A stretch of 64,000 bases of DNA from Paenibacillus rubinfantis (GTDB taxonomy: Bacteria; Bacillota; Bacilli; Paenibacillales; Paenibacillaceae): NCBI RefSeq assembly GCF_001486505.1, contig NZ_LN909066.1, forward strand, positions 972,452 to 1,036,451, in the 5' to 3' direction. The position numbers were made by a program, and so were the translations under genes. The notes beneath the pieces are model-generated. The model saw only the letters and a list, made by a program, of their open reading frames with translations. It ran no database searches and was not told where the DNA came from. Shown here one piece after another: positions 1 to 8,184 of this stretch (position 1 is its first letter; each line of letters starts with the position of its first letter).

Positions 1-1
1 A

Positions 2-1159
2 GGGATCGAACAACCCCAAACGGAACAGGTGATTCGCGGCTCTCGAGACGGATTTATCGAACAGTTGGAAACGAACCTGTCGTTAATCCGGTATCGACTT
101 CAGACCGCCGATCTGGTTATTGAAACTGGCGAACTAGGGGCCCGGACCAAATCGAAAACCGCCGTCTGTTACATAGACGGCATTGCGAATCCGGAACTTG
201 TAAGCGAGGTCATGCGACGGTTGTCCATCATCGATATCGACGGGATCATCGACGCCGGGTATATTGAACAGTTCATCGAGGATCAGCCGATCTCACCGTT
301 TCCGCAAATCCAAAACACGGAACGAGCGGATAAAACGGTTGCCTCCTTATTGGAAGGAAGAGTCGCCATTCTAGTGGACGGCTCCTCTTTTGCCCTGATT
401 GTTCCGGCTCTATTCGACCAGTTTTTTCAAACCATCGACGATTATTCCGAACGGTTTCTGATCGCAAGCCTCCTGCGGTTCGTCAGGCTGATCGCTTTGT
501 TGTTCTCCGTGTTTTTCCCGTCGTTGTATGTATCCGTCATCTCCTACAATCCCGAGCTGATGCCAACTGATTTTGCGGTGGCGATTGCAGGAGGACGCGC
601 CGGAGTTCCCTTCCCCGCCATGCTGGAGGTGCTGATTATGGAAGCCTCGATGGAGATTCTGAGGGAAGCGACGATCCGTTTGCCGCAAATGATCGGCGGC
701 GCGTTGTCCATCGTTGGCGTTCTGGTTATCGGACAAGCTGCCGTTTCCGCCGGTCTGTCGAGCCCAATTACCGTGGTGATCGTCGCTTTGACCACAATTG
801 GCTCATTCGCAACCCCGGCCTATAATGCGGCGATTGCCATGCGAATGCTGCGCTTCCCACTGATTATCATGGCTGGCCTATTCGGCTTGTACGGCGTCGT
901 GTTAGGAAGCCTTTTCATCATTAATCATATGTTGTACCTGGATTCGTTTGGCGTACCGTTCCTGCAGTCCATTTTGGCCAAGAAGCGAGCGGGGTTCATG
1001 GATACCCTGATTCGGGCTCCTCTGTGGTGGATGGGCAAACGTCCCAGCTACCTTCATACCCTAGATGATACACGGCGCGCCGAGGGTACTTTCTATGCCA
1101 ATGTCGATAAGATTTACTATCAGGAGGACAACGCCGATGCAGAAAACACAGAAAATTAG
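2..1159 (+). CDS. GerA-family spore germination protein (A subunit), 5' end outside window
   Basis: A subunit of a GerA-type germinant receptor, an inner spore membrane complex that senses nutrients and triggers germination. The reading frame is open to the left edge, so the true start lies upstream; a GTG at 29 is only an internal codon. The visible part begins in the hydrophilic N-terminal domain with the family hallmark VIRGSRDGFIE followed by TNLSLIRYRL, and from about residue 135 turns into a membrane domain with roughly five hydrophobic segments. The C-terminal tail (PLWWMGKRPSYL) is typical of the family. It overlaps the next gene by 23 nt, and genes for B, C and a small membrane protein follow, so this is a complete receptor operon except for the cut end. 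The ligand cannot be read from sequence. Spore receptor operons are usually sigma-G dependent; that promoter would be outside the window. Confidence 0.93.
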   Translation, partial: GIEQPQTEQVIRGSRDGFIEQLETNLSLIRYRLQTADLVIETGELGARTKSKTAVCYIDGIANPELVSEVMRRLSIIDIDGIIDAGYIEQFIEDQPISPFPQIQNTERADKTVASLLEGRVAILVDGSSFALIVPALFDQFFQTIDDYSERFLIASLLRFVRLIALLFSVFFPSLYVSVISYNPELMPTDFAVAIAGGRAGVPFPAMLEVLIMEASMEILREATIRLPQMIGGALSIVGVLVIGQAAVSAGLSSPITVVIVALTTIGSFATPAYNAAIAMRMLRFPLIIMAGLFGLYGVVLGSLFIINHMLYLDSFGVPFLQSILAKKRAGFMDTLIRAPLWWMGKRPSYLHTLDDTRRAEGTFYANVDKIYYQEDNADAENTEN

Positions 1160-2234
1160 CACAACTCAGCTCGCTATCGTCATCAGCAGCACGATTTTTG
1201 GTCCGTACGTTTTGAGCTTCCCCCAAATTATCGCCAAAGCTGCCGACAACGCCGCTCCGCTTATGACCATTGCGGGCACTTGCTGCGCGATTTTCAGTAT
1301 GTTCGTGTTCACCCGAATCAGCCAAAGATTCAGCGATAAGACCCTTTTTAGCTACAGCCAGATCGTGATCGGAAGGCTCCCGGCTCTGGTTGCCAACCTG
1401 CTGGTGTTTGCCTGCTTCTTCATCACATCCGCGATGATGTTCCGCCAGTTTGGTGAAGTATTGTCCACGGTCGTCTTTCGAAGAACTCCCATCGAGATAA
1501 GTATCTTAATGATCTTGATCTTGGTCGCCTTATCTTGCCGGAGGGACACGGTTAAATTCACTTATGTACACCTGTTCTATTGGCCGTTCGTCATCCTGCC
1601 CTTCCTTTTTGTCATCATGATGTCCATGAAGGCCGTACATTTCTTAAACTGGCTGCCCCCTTTCGGAAATGAGACCCCCCATTGGCTGCCGGCCTTGTTA
1701 TCCCCGGCCTCCCTTTATTTGGGTTCCTTTATTATCACCATCTTGCTTCCAATTACAGAGAAGCCGGCTCGTGCCATGAAGGCCGCGCTGTTTGGCATAG
1801 TTGTCAGCGCCAGCTTGTACCTGCTGTTAGTCTTGTCTACGATCGGGATATACGGCGTTCGGGAAACCCTTCAGTTGTTATATCCAACCTTGGAAATGGC
1901 GCGCTCCATTGCAATTGGCGGCGATGTCATTGAACGGATGGATGCGCTTTTTATTATTATGTGGGTGATTAATGTGTACACGACCATGTTTTCAACCTAC
2001 TTTCTAACCTCGCTGTCCTTAAGCCATTTGCTCCAATTCAAGGATCACCGTCTAGTGACGACCTTGTTGATCCCTTTCATGTTTGGCGTGTCCCTGCTTC
2101 CCCAAGATCAATACCAATTGTACAAATTTTCTCGAATTGCCGACGGATCCGGTTATCTCTTCCTCACCGGTTACGCGTTGCTTCTATGGATCGTAGCCGT
2201 GGTCCGTCGAAAGGGAGTACGGCCCCATGGATAA
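1137..2234 (+). CDS. GerB-family germination permease-like subunit
   Basis: B subunit of the germinant receptor, a member of the amino acid-polyamine-organocation permease fold that probably forms the ligand-sensing membrane part. About ten hydrophobic segments cover 365 residues, the usual GerB length. The start chosen is ATG 1137, preceded by AGGAGG at 1123 with normal spacing; an upstream in-frame codon at 1065 lies deep inside the gerA gene and has no ribosome binding site. The start overlaps the gerA end by 23 nt and the stop overlaps gerC by 8 nt, indicating translational coupling and equal stoichiometry. The family assignment is by overall protein character and operon position; the nutrient recognised is unknown. 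Confidence 0.92.
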   Translation: MQKTQKISTTQLAIVISSTIFGPYVLSFPQIIAKAADNAAPLMTIAGTCCAIFSMFVFTRISQRFSDKTLFSYSQIVIGRLPALVANLLVFACFFITSAMMFRQFGEVLSTVVFRRTPIEISILMILILVALSCRRDTVKFTYVHLFYWPFVILPFLFVIMMSMKAVHFLNWLPPFGNETPHWLPALLSPASLYLGSFIITILLPITEKPARAMKAALFGIVVSASLYLLLVLSTIGIYGVRETLQLLYPTLEMARSIAIGGDVIERMDALFIIMWVINVYTTMFSTYFLTSLSLSHLLQFKDHRLVTTLLIPFMFGVSLLPQDQYQLYKFSRIADGSGYLFLTGYALLLWIVAVVRRKGVRPHG

Positions 2235-3453
2235 AAAACCGTGGACTCGTTGGGCCCTCGGCTTGCAGAGCTTGGTTCTGGCATTCATTTTGACGGGATG
2301 CTGGGATCAGGTCGAAATTGAAAACCGTGCCCTGGTGCTTGGCCTAGCCATCGATGAGGCCTCTCCCAGTGCCGCAAAGCTGGAACCAACCGTCACTCAT
2401 CAGAAGAACGAACCCCTGCCTAAGAAGATGCTCCGGGTGACCGCCCAAATCGCCGTTCCCGGTCGAGTTCCCCTTGGCCCAAGCAGCGGCGGCATGGGGA
2501 GCGGCGGCGATGGTGAAAGTCCGGTGTGGGTCGTTCAAGTATACGGGCATAGTCTAGATGAGGCATTAAACAATCTGCAGCAGCAAATTGCCGACCCCCG
2601 CTATCTCATTCATTTACGAGTAATTGTGATCAGCAAGGGAATCGCGCAGGACGGGCTGGACGAATTAAATGATTATTTACGCCGTAATCCAGAAGTCCGC
2701 CGCCGTACGTGGCTGCTCGTCTCGGACACCGAGGCGGCAAAGTTCATGAAGGTAGCCCCCCCGCTGGAGCGCGTGCCTACGCTATATCTCCAGGCTATGG
2801 TTGAGAAGTCCATCATGATGGGGAAATTTCCGCCCAATTACATTGGCGAGTTTTGGATCGAGGAATCGAACTGGGGGCAAGACGGATATCTGCCTTACGT
2901 CGCGATCGAAGGGGAGGAGAATATACTGATCAAGGGGTTGGCTTACTTCAGCGGAGGACGTCTTGCCGGTACCAGCACCGCTGTGGACATCGGGGCCTTT
3001 ATGGCCGTTAAAGGTTACAATCCAGGTGGTTTTACTGCGTTGATCCCGGTTCCCGATCTCGGTTATGTGATGATCAAAATTACAGAGCGGCACGCAGAAA
3101 CCGATATGCAGATCGTTGACGGAAAACCTCATGTCAATCTCAAGATTCATGTAGAAGGGATGCTGGACGAGCACTACGACTCCGGACGGACGATCAGCTC
3201 CGAAACGGATATCGACGCCATAGAAGAAGCGTTTGAACATGCTGCGACGAACTTAGTCCAAAAGTTCTGCACCCAAACGCAACGCCACCATTCCGATATT
3301 TTTGGCTTCGGCGAGTATGTGAGGGCCTTTTATCCCGACTTCTGGAAACGCAACATCCATAAAAAAAGCGACTGGGAACAGATGTATGCGGACATCCTGA
3401 TATCTGTTCATCTCAACATTTCCATTCGTCGAACCGGCCTGAAAGCCAAATAG
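2227..3453 (+). CDS. Ger(x)C-family germination lipoprotein (C subunit)
   Basis: C subunit of the germinant receptor, a lipoprotein held on the outer face of the inner spore membrane. The N terminus has a short basic region, a hydrophobic stretch and the lipobox LTGC, followed directly by WDQVEIE, the signature start of mature GerC proteins (the WD-x-x-E-I-E motif). The 408-residue length is normal. The start ATG 2227 overlaps gerB by 8 nt. A stretch rich in Gly and Ser near residues 83-98 (SSGGMGSGGDGES) is an unusually flexible insertion near the N-terminal domain and might be species specific. The gene is followed after 12 nt by a small membrane protein gene. Confidence 0.93.
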   Translation: MDKKPWTRWALGLQSLVLAFILTGCWDQVEIENRALVLGLAIDEASPSAAKLEPTVTHQKNEPLPKKMLRVTAQIAVPGRVPLGPSSGGMGSGGDGESPVWVVQVYGHSLDEALNNLQQQIADPRYLIHLRVIVISKGIAQDGLDELNDYLRRNPEVRRRTWLLVSDTEAAKFMKVAPPLERVPTLYLQAMVEKSIMMGKFPPNYIGEFWIEESNWGQDGYLPYVAIEGEENILIKGLAYFSGGRLAGTSTAVDIGAFMAVKGYNPGGFTALIPVPDLGYVMIKITERHAETDMQIVDGKPHVNLKIHVEGMLDEHYDSGRTISSETDIDAIEEAFEHAATNLVQKFCTQTQRHHSDIFGFGEYVRAFYPDFWKRNIHKKSDWEQMYADILISVHLNISIRRTGLKAK

Positions 3454-3465
3454 GAGGTGATGGTG

Positions 3466-3657
3466 ATGAATCGTGCGCTCGCGTTTACCTCTGCCCTCTC
3501 CTTGTTTTCCGGTCTGGTCTCGCTTTTGGTGGACCGGATGGTTTATAAGATTCAGAAGAAAAAAAAGGAAGAGAAATATGCCAAAATCTTTGGATGGATC
3601 CAGCTCTCCCTGGCAGGCACCGGATTTCTGGTTGTCCTGCTGTTGCAGCTGCTGTAG
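3466..3657 (+). CDS. Small two-helix membrane protein, candidate D subunit of germinant receptor
   Basis: A 63-residue protein with two predicted membrane helices (around residues 6-20 and 43-61) separated by a strongly basic loop containing YKIQKKKKEEK. Small two-helix proteins encoded at the end of gerA-type operons have been described in Bacillus as D subunits that modulate germination; assigning this one to that group is inference from size, topology and position. The start is ATG 3466, about 8 nt after AGGAGGT at 3452-3458, which itself overlaps the gerC stop; earlier in-frame GTG/ATG codons at 3457-3463 sit inside the Shine-Dalgarno and are unlikely to be used. No terminator is seen straight after it. 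Confidence 0.7.
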   Translation: MNRALAFTSALSLFSGLVSLLVDRMVYKIQKKKKEEKYAKIFGWIQLSLAGTGFLVVLLLQLL

Positions 3658-3748
3658 TCTTCCTCGTTGGTTGATCATGGTATCCCTTGGTTTCCCATGG
3701 TATATTGGAGTTTAGTACAAACCTTATTAGGATGGAGAATCAGGATCC

Positions 3749-5197
3749 ATGAAAGAACGCAACTATTCCGGCAACCGCCCGGGGAACAAAACGCAATCGC
3801 GGCCTAAGCCACCGGTCGCCAAGCGGGAGCAAGCCGATGAGGTGCGCACCGGCGACCGGATCGTCGTGACGATCAAGCGGCTTGGGATTAACGGCGAAGG
3901 TGTCGGCTATTACCGGCGGAAAGCGGTATTCGTCGAAGGCGGCATTCCCGGCGAAGTCATTAAAGCGGAAGTTACCCGCGTTGAAAATAAATATATCACC
4001 GCTGCGATTCGGGAGATCGAAAAGCGTTCTCCTCATCGGGTGGATGCTCCCTGCCCGGTGTTTGGCATCTGCGGGGGCTGCCAGATCCAGCATCTGTCCT
4101 ACGAAGGGCAGTTGGCTGGCAAAGAGGAGATTATCCGCGAGGCTTTTGCGCGTTACGCCGGCCTGCAGGACGTGAGGCTGAAGCCGATGCTGGGCATGGA
4201 TCACCCTTGGGGATACCGCAACAAGGCGCAGCTGCAGCTCGGTATGGCTCAGGAAGGGATGATCGCTGGCTTATATGCAGCCGACTCCCATAAGTTGGTC
4301 GACATTACCGGCTGCCCGATCCAGCACCCGAAGGTCAACGAAGTGGTGGACAAGGCGCGGAATGTGCTGCAACGACTGGGCATTCCGGTATACAAAGAGA
4401 AGGGCAATCAAGGGCTCGTCCGTACGATTGTCGTGCGTGTTGGTTTCCAGTCCGGACAAATCCAGGTCACGCTTGTAACCGCCAGCGATAAGCTGCCTCG
4501 CCGGGAAGAGCTGGTCAAGGAGTTGCGTCTGGCGATCCCCGAACTGACCAGTATTGCCATGAACGTGAATCCGAAGAACACTTCGCTGGTTTTCGGGAAC
4601 CGAACGGAAATTTTATGGGGGGCTGACAGTATTGAGGAATCGCTTGGGGATCTGGAGTTCACGTTATCCCCTCGCGCTTTCTTCCAGCTCAACCCGCTGC
4701 AAACGGTCAAGCTGTATGAATCCGTTCGTGCGGCTGCCAGCTTAACGGGCAAGGAAACCGTCGTTGACGCCTACTGCGGCACCGGCACGATCGGCCTGTG
4801 GCTGGCGCCGTACGCGAAGGAGGTTCGCGGGATCGAATCGATCCCCGAAGCTGTAGAAGATGCCAAGGCTAATGCGGCCCGCAACGGCCGGGATAACGCT
4901 CAGTTTTACACCGGTTACGCCGAAGAGTTGCTTCCCCGCTGGGTGAAATCTGGCTTCGCACCGGACGTGATCATCGCGGACCCGCCCCGCACCGGGCTTG
5001 ATCCCCGCTTCCTTGAAGCGGTGTTGAAGACGAAACCAAAGCGTTTCGTCTACGTCTCTTGCAACCCCTCCACCCTTGCGAAGGATTGCAAGGCGCTGCT
5101 GGACGGCGGGTATTCACTGGATTGGGTGCAGCCCGTGGATATGTTTCCGCAGTCGAGTCATGTGGAGTGCTGTTCACTGTTGGTCAGGAAAGATTAA
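3749..5197 (+). CDS. rlmCD: 23S rRNA (uracil-C5)-methyltransferase, RlmCD/RumA family
   Basis: Methylates one or two uridines of 23S rRNA to 5-methyluridine using S-adenosylmethionine; in Firmicutes one enzyme (RlmCD) usually handles both U747 and U1939. From N to C: a basic low-complexity leader, a TRAM RNA-binding domain (about residues 35-90), the iron-sulfur cysteine cluster CPVFGICGGC (about 99-108), and the methyltransferase domain with the SAM-binding loop DAYCGTGTIGLW, the DPPRTGLD motif and the catalytic cysteine loop VSCNPSTLAKD near residue 440. All cluster and catalytic cysteines are present. The length of 482 is slightly over usual because of the leader. It stands alone between the germination operon and a strong terminator. 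Confidence 0.93.
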   Translation: MKERNYSGNRPGNKTQSRPKPPVAKREQADEVRTGDRIVVTIKRLGINGEGVGYYRRKAVFVEGGIPGEVIKAEVTRVENKYITAAIREIEKRSPHRVDAPCPVFGICGGCQIQHLSYEGQLAGKEEIIREAFARYAGLQDVRLKPMLGMDHPWGYRNKAQLQLGMAQEGMIAGLYAADSHKLVDITGCPIQHPKVNEVVDKARNVLQRLGIPVYKEKGNQGLVRTIVVRVGFQSGQIQVTLVTASDKLPRREELVKELRLAIPELTSIAMNVNPKNTSLVFGNRTEILWGADSIEESLGDLEFTLSPRAFFQLNPLQTVKLYESVRAAASLTGKETVVDAYCGTGTIGLWLAPYAKEVRGIESIPEAVEDAKANAARNGRDNAQFYTGYAEELLPRWVKSGFAPDVIIADPPRTGLDPRFLEAVLKTKPKRFVYVSCNPSTLAKDCKALLDGGYSLDWVQPVDMFPQSSHVECCSLLVRKD

Positions 5198-5230
5198 TAG
5201 TTGAGATGTATTAGTGTATACAGCAACGGA

Positions 5231-5255
5231 GCGGGAAAATTCCCGCTTCTTTTTT
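5231..5255 (+). terminator. Intrinsic terminator after rlmCD
   Basis: Perfect 7-bp stem GCGGGAA/TTCCCGC with a 2-base AA spacer (in practice a loop of four) followed by a T-rich run, 34 nt after the methyltransferase stop. Confidence 0.85.
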
Positions 5256-5387
5256 GACTATAAGTTCGATTTGGAGCGGCTATTGATAGTCGCCCTTTGT
5301 CGTCCCCCACCCAGTGCCTGATAAATGAGTCATTGCATCTGAGACGATGTTAAGGCTTGTCATTACCGCCTGAAATTTTTGCGAATA

Positions 5388-5858
5388 TCACCTGTACGTA
5401 TAAAGAAAGCCCCAACCATATCGGCGGGGCAAAATAAGGAGCATGATGATTCTATAATTAACATGAAGTATGCTAAAGATTTTTCTGTAAATGCTCAAAA
5501 GGCTTCTTGCCAGTATCTCTTCCGTACGAATCCCGGCATCAATATCCTTAACCAATCGTTCTCTTAATCGGTCTGGACTGCATATCAAGGAGATGAGATG
5601 CACCTTACAGCCTTTTTCATAGATTTGCTCTCGCGTTAAGACATGGTTGGGGTGATGCATGAGGAAAGACAAAATTTGAAACTCCTTCGTGGATAAATCG
5701 ATCTTCTGACCATTCAGGAAGGCTTCAAACGTCTTATCGTTTAATAGGAGCGGGGAGTTTGATTTCTCATTCCCGGGCTGAAGCTCGCTCCATTCTTTAA
5801 AGAGCCGGTCCACTTTGCGGAAGTGAGCCTTGATTCTGGAGGTAAGCTCCTGAAACCC
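5388..5858 (-). pseudogene. Chimeric remnant: OmpR-type response regulator C-terminal half fused to a probable P-loop kinase tail
   Basis: The minus strand reads FQELTSRIKAHFRKV just before position 5813, the typical end of a receiver domain and its linker, then the start of an OmpR/PhoB winged helix (KTFEAFLNGQKIDLS, then TKEFQILSFLMHHPNHVLTR). After EQIYEK (about 5607) the expected continuation of the wing (VWGYDY..., IRKIREK..., GVGYRF) is absent. Instead it reads GCKVHLISLICSPDRLRERL and IDAGIRTEEILARSL, which resembles the C-terminal part of small Firmicutes P-loop nucleotide/shikimate-kinase-like proteins. The receiver domain with its phospho-acceptor Asp is missing: upstream of about 5858 homology stops and a stop codon follows. 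The frame is therefore two fragments joined, and it cannot make a working regulator. The kinase assignment of the second half is tentative. Confidence 0.6.
5401..5430 (-). terminator. Intrinsic terminator at end of minus-strand pseudogene
   Basis: On the minus strand GCCCC...GGGGC with an inner CC/GG pair is followed by TTTCTTTAT. It lies inside the last codons of the degraded minus-strand frame, so it probably belonged to the gene whose fragment remains here. Confidence 0.6.
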
Positions 5859-6755
5859 ATTGTTGCGTTAGCCTGCTTCATCTTTCTGATTCAGATCCTC
5901 TATATTCATGTTAATATCGAAAAACCCATACAGATTCTTAACCGCCGGTTGGAGGAGCTGAATATCGTCCATCCTATGCCCCCGCTGGAGTTAAGGAATC
6001 AGGATGAAATCGGAGAACTGTATCAGCATTTCAATAAAATGGAGGAGCGCCTCCGGCTAGCGCGCAAAGAGCAAACCGATATGATTGCGGCGATGGCCCA
6101 CGATTTAAATACTCCCTTAACCTCGATACTTGGTTTCGCCGAATTGCTGGCTTCGCATCCCGATCTAGCCGAAACGGAAAAGCAGGAATATTATGAGCTT
6201 ATCCAAAAGAAGTCAAAACATATGGCCCAGCTCATTAACGACTTCAAGCGCTTTACCAAGGAGAAGCTGGAGCTAGAATCGATGATCACCAAACCTACGC
6301 TGGCCACCAAATTATTTGCAGATATCGCCCAGGAATATGAGCATGAACTTGCAGAACGGAATTGCGCGTTGACTTGCCGCCACGCTTTTACAGATACTAC
6401 GCAGCTCCTGGTTTATGAACCCATGATCCGCCGGGTCTTTGGGAATTTGTTTAGCAATACCGTAAGGTATGGAGGAAAAAAGGAGCTTCACGTGTACCTG
6501 ACCGGATACCTGCAAGGGCAATCCGCCTATTTTCAAATCGAGGATAATGGATTCGGCGTGCCGGATAAGGATCTATCTTCGCTGTTCCTTAAATTTTTTA
6601 CGGTGGATCCATCCCGACAAATGCAAACGGGCGGGCTAGGGCTTGGCCTGGCCAGCTGCAAATCGATTATTGAATACCATGGAGGAGAAATCGAGGCTTT
6701 CCCTTCCCCATATGGAGGTTTGGGGATCCGATTTAGCCTTCCGCTTTTGACATAA
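5823..6755 (+). pseudogene. Sensor histidine kinase lacking its first membrane helix and sensor domain
   Basis: The product starts in what should be the second transmembrane helix (IVALACFIFLIQILYIHV), continues with a HAMP linker (about residues 32-82), a HisKA domain with the phospho-accepting His in MAAMAHDLNTPLTS-like sequence AMAHDLNTPLTSIL, and an ATPase domain with N box NLFSNTVRYG, DNGFGVPD and GLGLGLASCKS. The catalytic half is intact. The first helix and extracytoplasmic sensor are absent, and no good start exists: GTG 5823 lacks a ribosome binding site, and GGAGGT at 5838 leads only to CTG. It lies head to head with the response-regulator fragment on the other strand, whereas kinase and regulator genes normally run in the same direction. 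A truncated pseudogene after rearrangement is the best reading; a soluble or single-helix kinase made from a weak start is the alternative. Confidence 0.65.
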
Positions 6756-6778
6756 TGCTTGATCATCGTAAGCTAGGG

Positions 6779-6808
6779 CCGTTACCCGTTGAGGTAGCGG
6801 TCTTATTT
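6779..6808 (+). terminator. Probable terminator after the histidine kinase remnant
   Basis: Stem CCGTTACC/GGTAGCGG (one G-U pair) with a six-base loop, followed by TCTTATTTGTCTT. Confidence 0.6.
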
Positions 6809-6949
6809 GTCTTCCCGTGTTTATCCTTTTTCACTTCCTCTTTATAAACATTTATTTTCTTTTTAGGAGATATTTATTTCTTTTCTATAAAATTTACATG
6901 TATTCGAAAGATATCACCCATACACAGATAGGAGGGAAAAAATGAACAG

Positions 6950-8137
6950 ATGGTAACCAAAAACAAGTATTTTCTGCTCTTTGTCCTTTTTCTTGGATGG
7001 TTGATCGCCAGCTTGGATCGGGCGGTCATGAGCTTTGCGATGATTCCAATCCAGAAGGAATTGGCGTTAGACTCCTCGTTAACGGGAGTTGTGTTAAGCG
7101 CATTTTTCCTAGGTTTTATCCTGATTCAGATTCCTGCCGGTTACCTGGCCGACAAGTGGGGGGCCCGTAAAGTCCTGCTGATCGCAGTTTTACTCTCCTC
7201 CCTCTTTACCGTTTCGACGGGAATCGCCTGGTCGGTGATGGCGCTTATCGCCATTCGCTTCTTGTTTGGTTTATTTGAAGGGCTCTTCCCTTCCGCCAGC
7301 TCGATCGCCATCGCGGGCAGCTTCCCCTTGAAGCAAAGGGCGAGGGCTAAGGTGGTCGTGCTGCTGGGGAGCGGTTTCGGGCAAATCGTTGCCGCCCTGG
7401 CCGGCGTCGCGGCGCTTGCGCTCATCGGTTGGCGCTGGTTGTTTGTCGTTCTTGGTGCACTTGGCGTGATCACCTTCCTTCTCTTCTGGTTTGGACTCGA
7501 CCGAAAGAAGAAGCCAACCGAGGCAGCCGGAAAAAATGCCGCTCCTCGAGTTTCAATTCGAACAATGTTAAAGAACCCTTTGATCTGGAGCCTGACCCTC
7601 ACCTCGTTGGGGATCAATATCGTAAATTGGGGAATTGCTTCCTGGATGCCGATCTATCTGGTGCAATCCCGCGGGTTATCGATGACGGAAATGGGTACGT
7701 TGGTGGCGATCAGCGGATTCGTCCTGCTGCTCAGCTCCTTCATCATCTCCTATTTCCTTGACAAGTTCACCGGGAAGGAAAGGTACTTCGCTTGTGGGGG
7801 TGCCGTTGCAGCCGCTATCTTTCTCTTTTTACTAGCCGCGGCCCCCTCCCCACTAATGGCCGTCGTCTATCAAACGTTAGCGCAAATCTGTTGCTCCATC
7901 GTGACCTTTACGGTGCTGACCCAGCCCTTAAAGAGGTTCCCTGAAGAAAGGATCGGGACAGCCAACGGGATCATCAATTTCGGGGGACAAATCGGTTCCT
8001 TCCTTTCGCCCATGGCGATGGGACTGATCGTTAGCGCTTCGGGCGGCTCTTATTTTGTAGCTTTTATTTTTCTTGCTGCGTGCGTCCTGATTGCGGCCAT
8101 CGCAGGGTATAGAATTCCGGTTGTTCAAGCGCCTTAA
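6950..8137 (+). CDS. MFS transporter, anion:cation symporter-like
   Basis: A 395-residue major facilitator with about twelve membrane helices, close in character to the ACS family that takes up organic anions such as hexuronates and aromatic acids. Visible signatures are LASLDRAV-like SLDRAVMSFA in helix 1, and GYLADKWGARKVLL between helices 2 and 3. The start at ATG 6950 lies 13 nt after GGAGGG (6931-6936), rather far; an ATG at 6942 is better spaced but opens a four-codon frame (MNRW) whose stop overlaps the transporter start, which could couple translation. The next gene, 47 nt downstream with no terminator, is a crotonase-fold hydrolase, so substrate import followed by hydrolysis is a reasonable inference. 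The substrate is unknown. Confidence 0.85.
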   Translation: MVTKNKYFLLFVLFLGWLIASLDRAVMSFAMIPIQKELALDSSLTGVVLSAFFLGFILIQIPAGYLADKWGARKVLLIAVLLSSLFTVSTGIAWSVMALIAIRFLFGLFEGLFPSASSIAIAGSFPLKQRARAKVVVLLGSGFGQIVAALAGVAALALIGWRWLFVVLGALGVITFLLFWFGLDRKKKPTEAAGKNAAPRVSIRTMLKNPLIWSLTLTSLGINIVNWGIASWMPIYLVQSRGLSMTEMGTLVAISGFVLLLSSFIISYFLDKFTGKERYFACGGAVAAAIFLFLLAAAPSPLMAVVYQTLAQICCSIVTFTVLTQPLKRFPEERIGTANGIINFGGQIGSFLSPMAMGLIVSASGGSYFVAFIFLAACVLIAAIAGYRIPVVQAP

Positions 8138-8184
8138 GTATTCTCAATTCCAAATCCATCGAATAAAGAAAGGATGAGTTCAAC

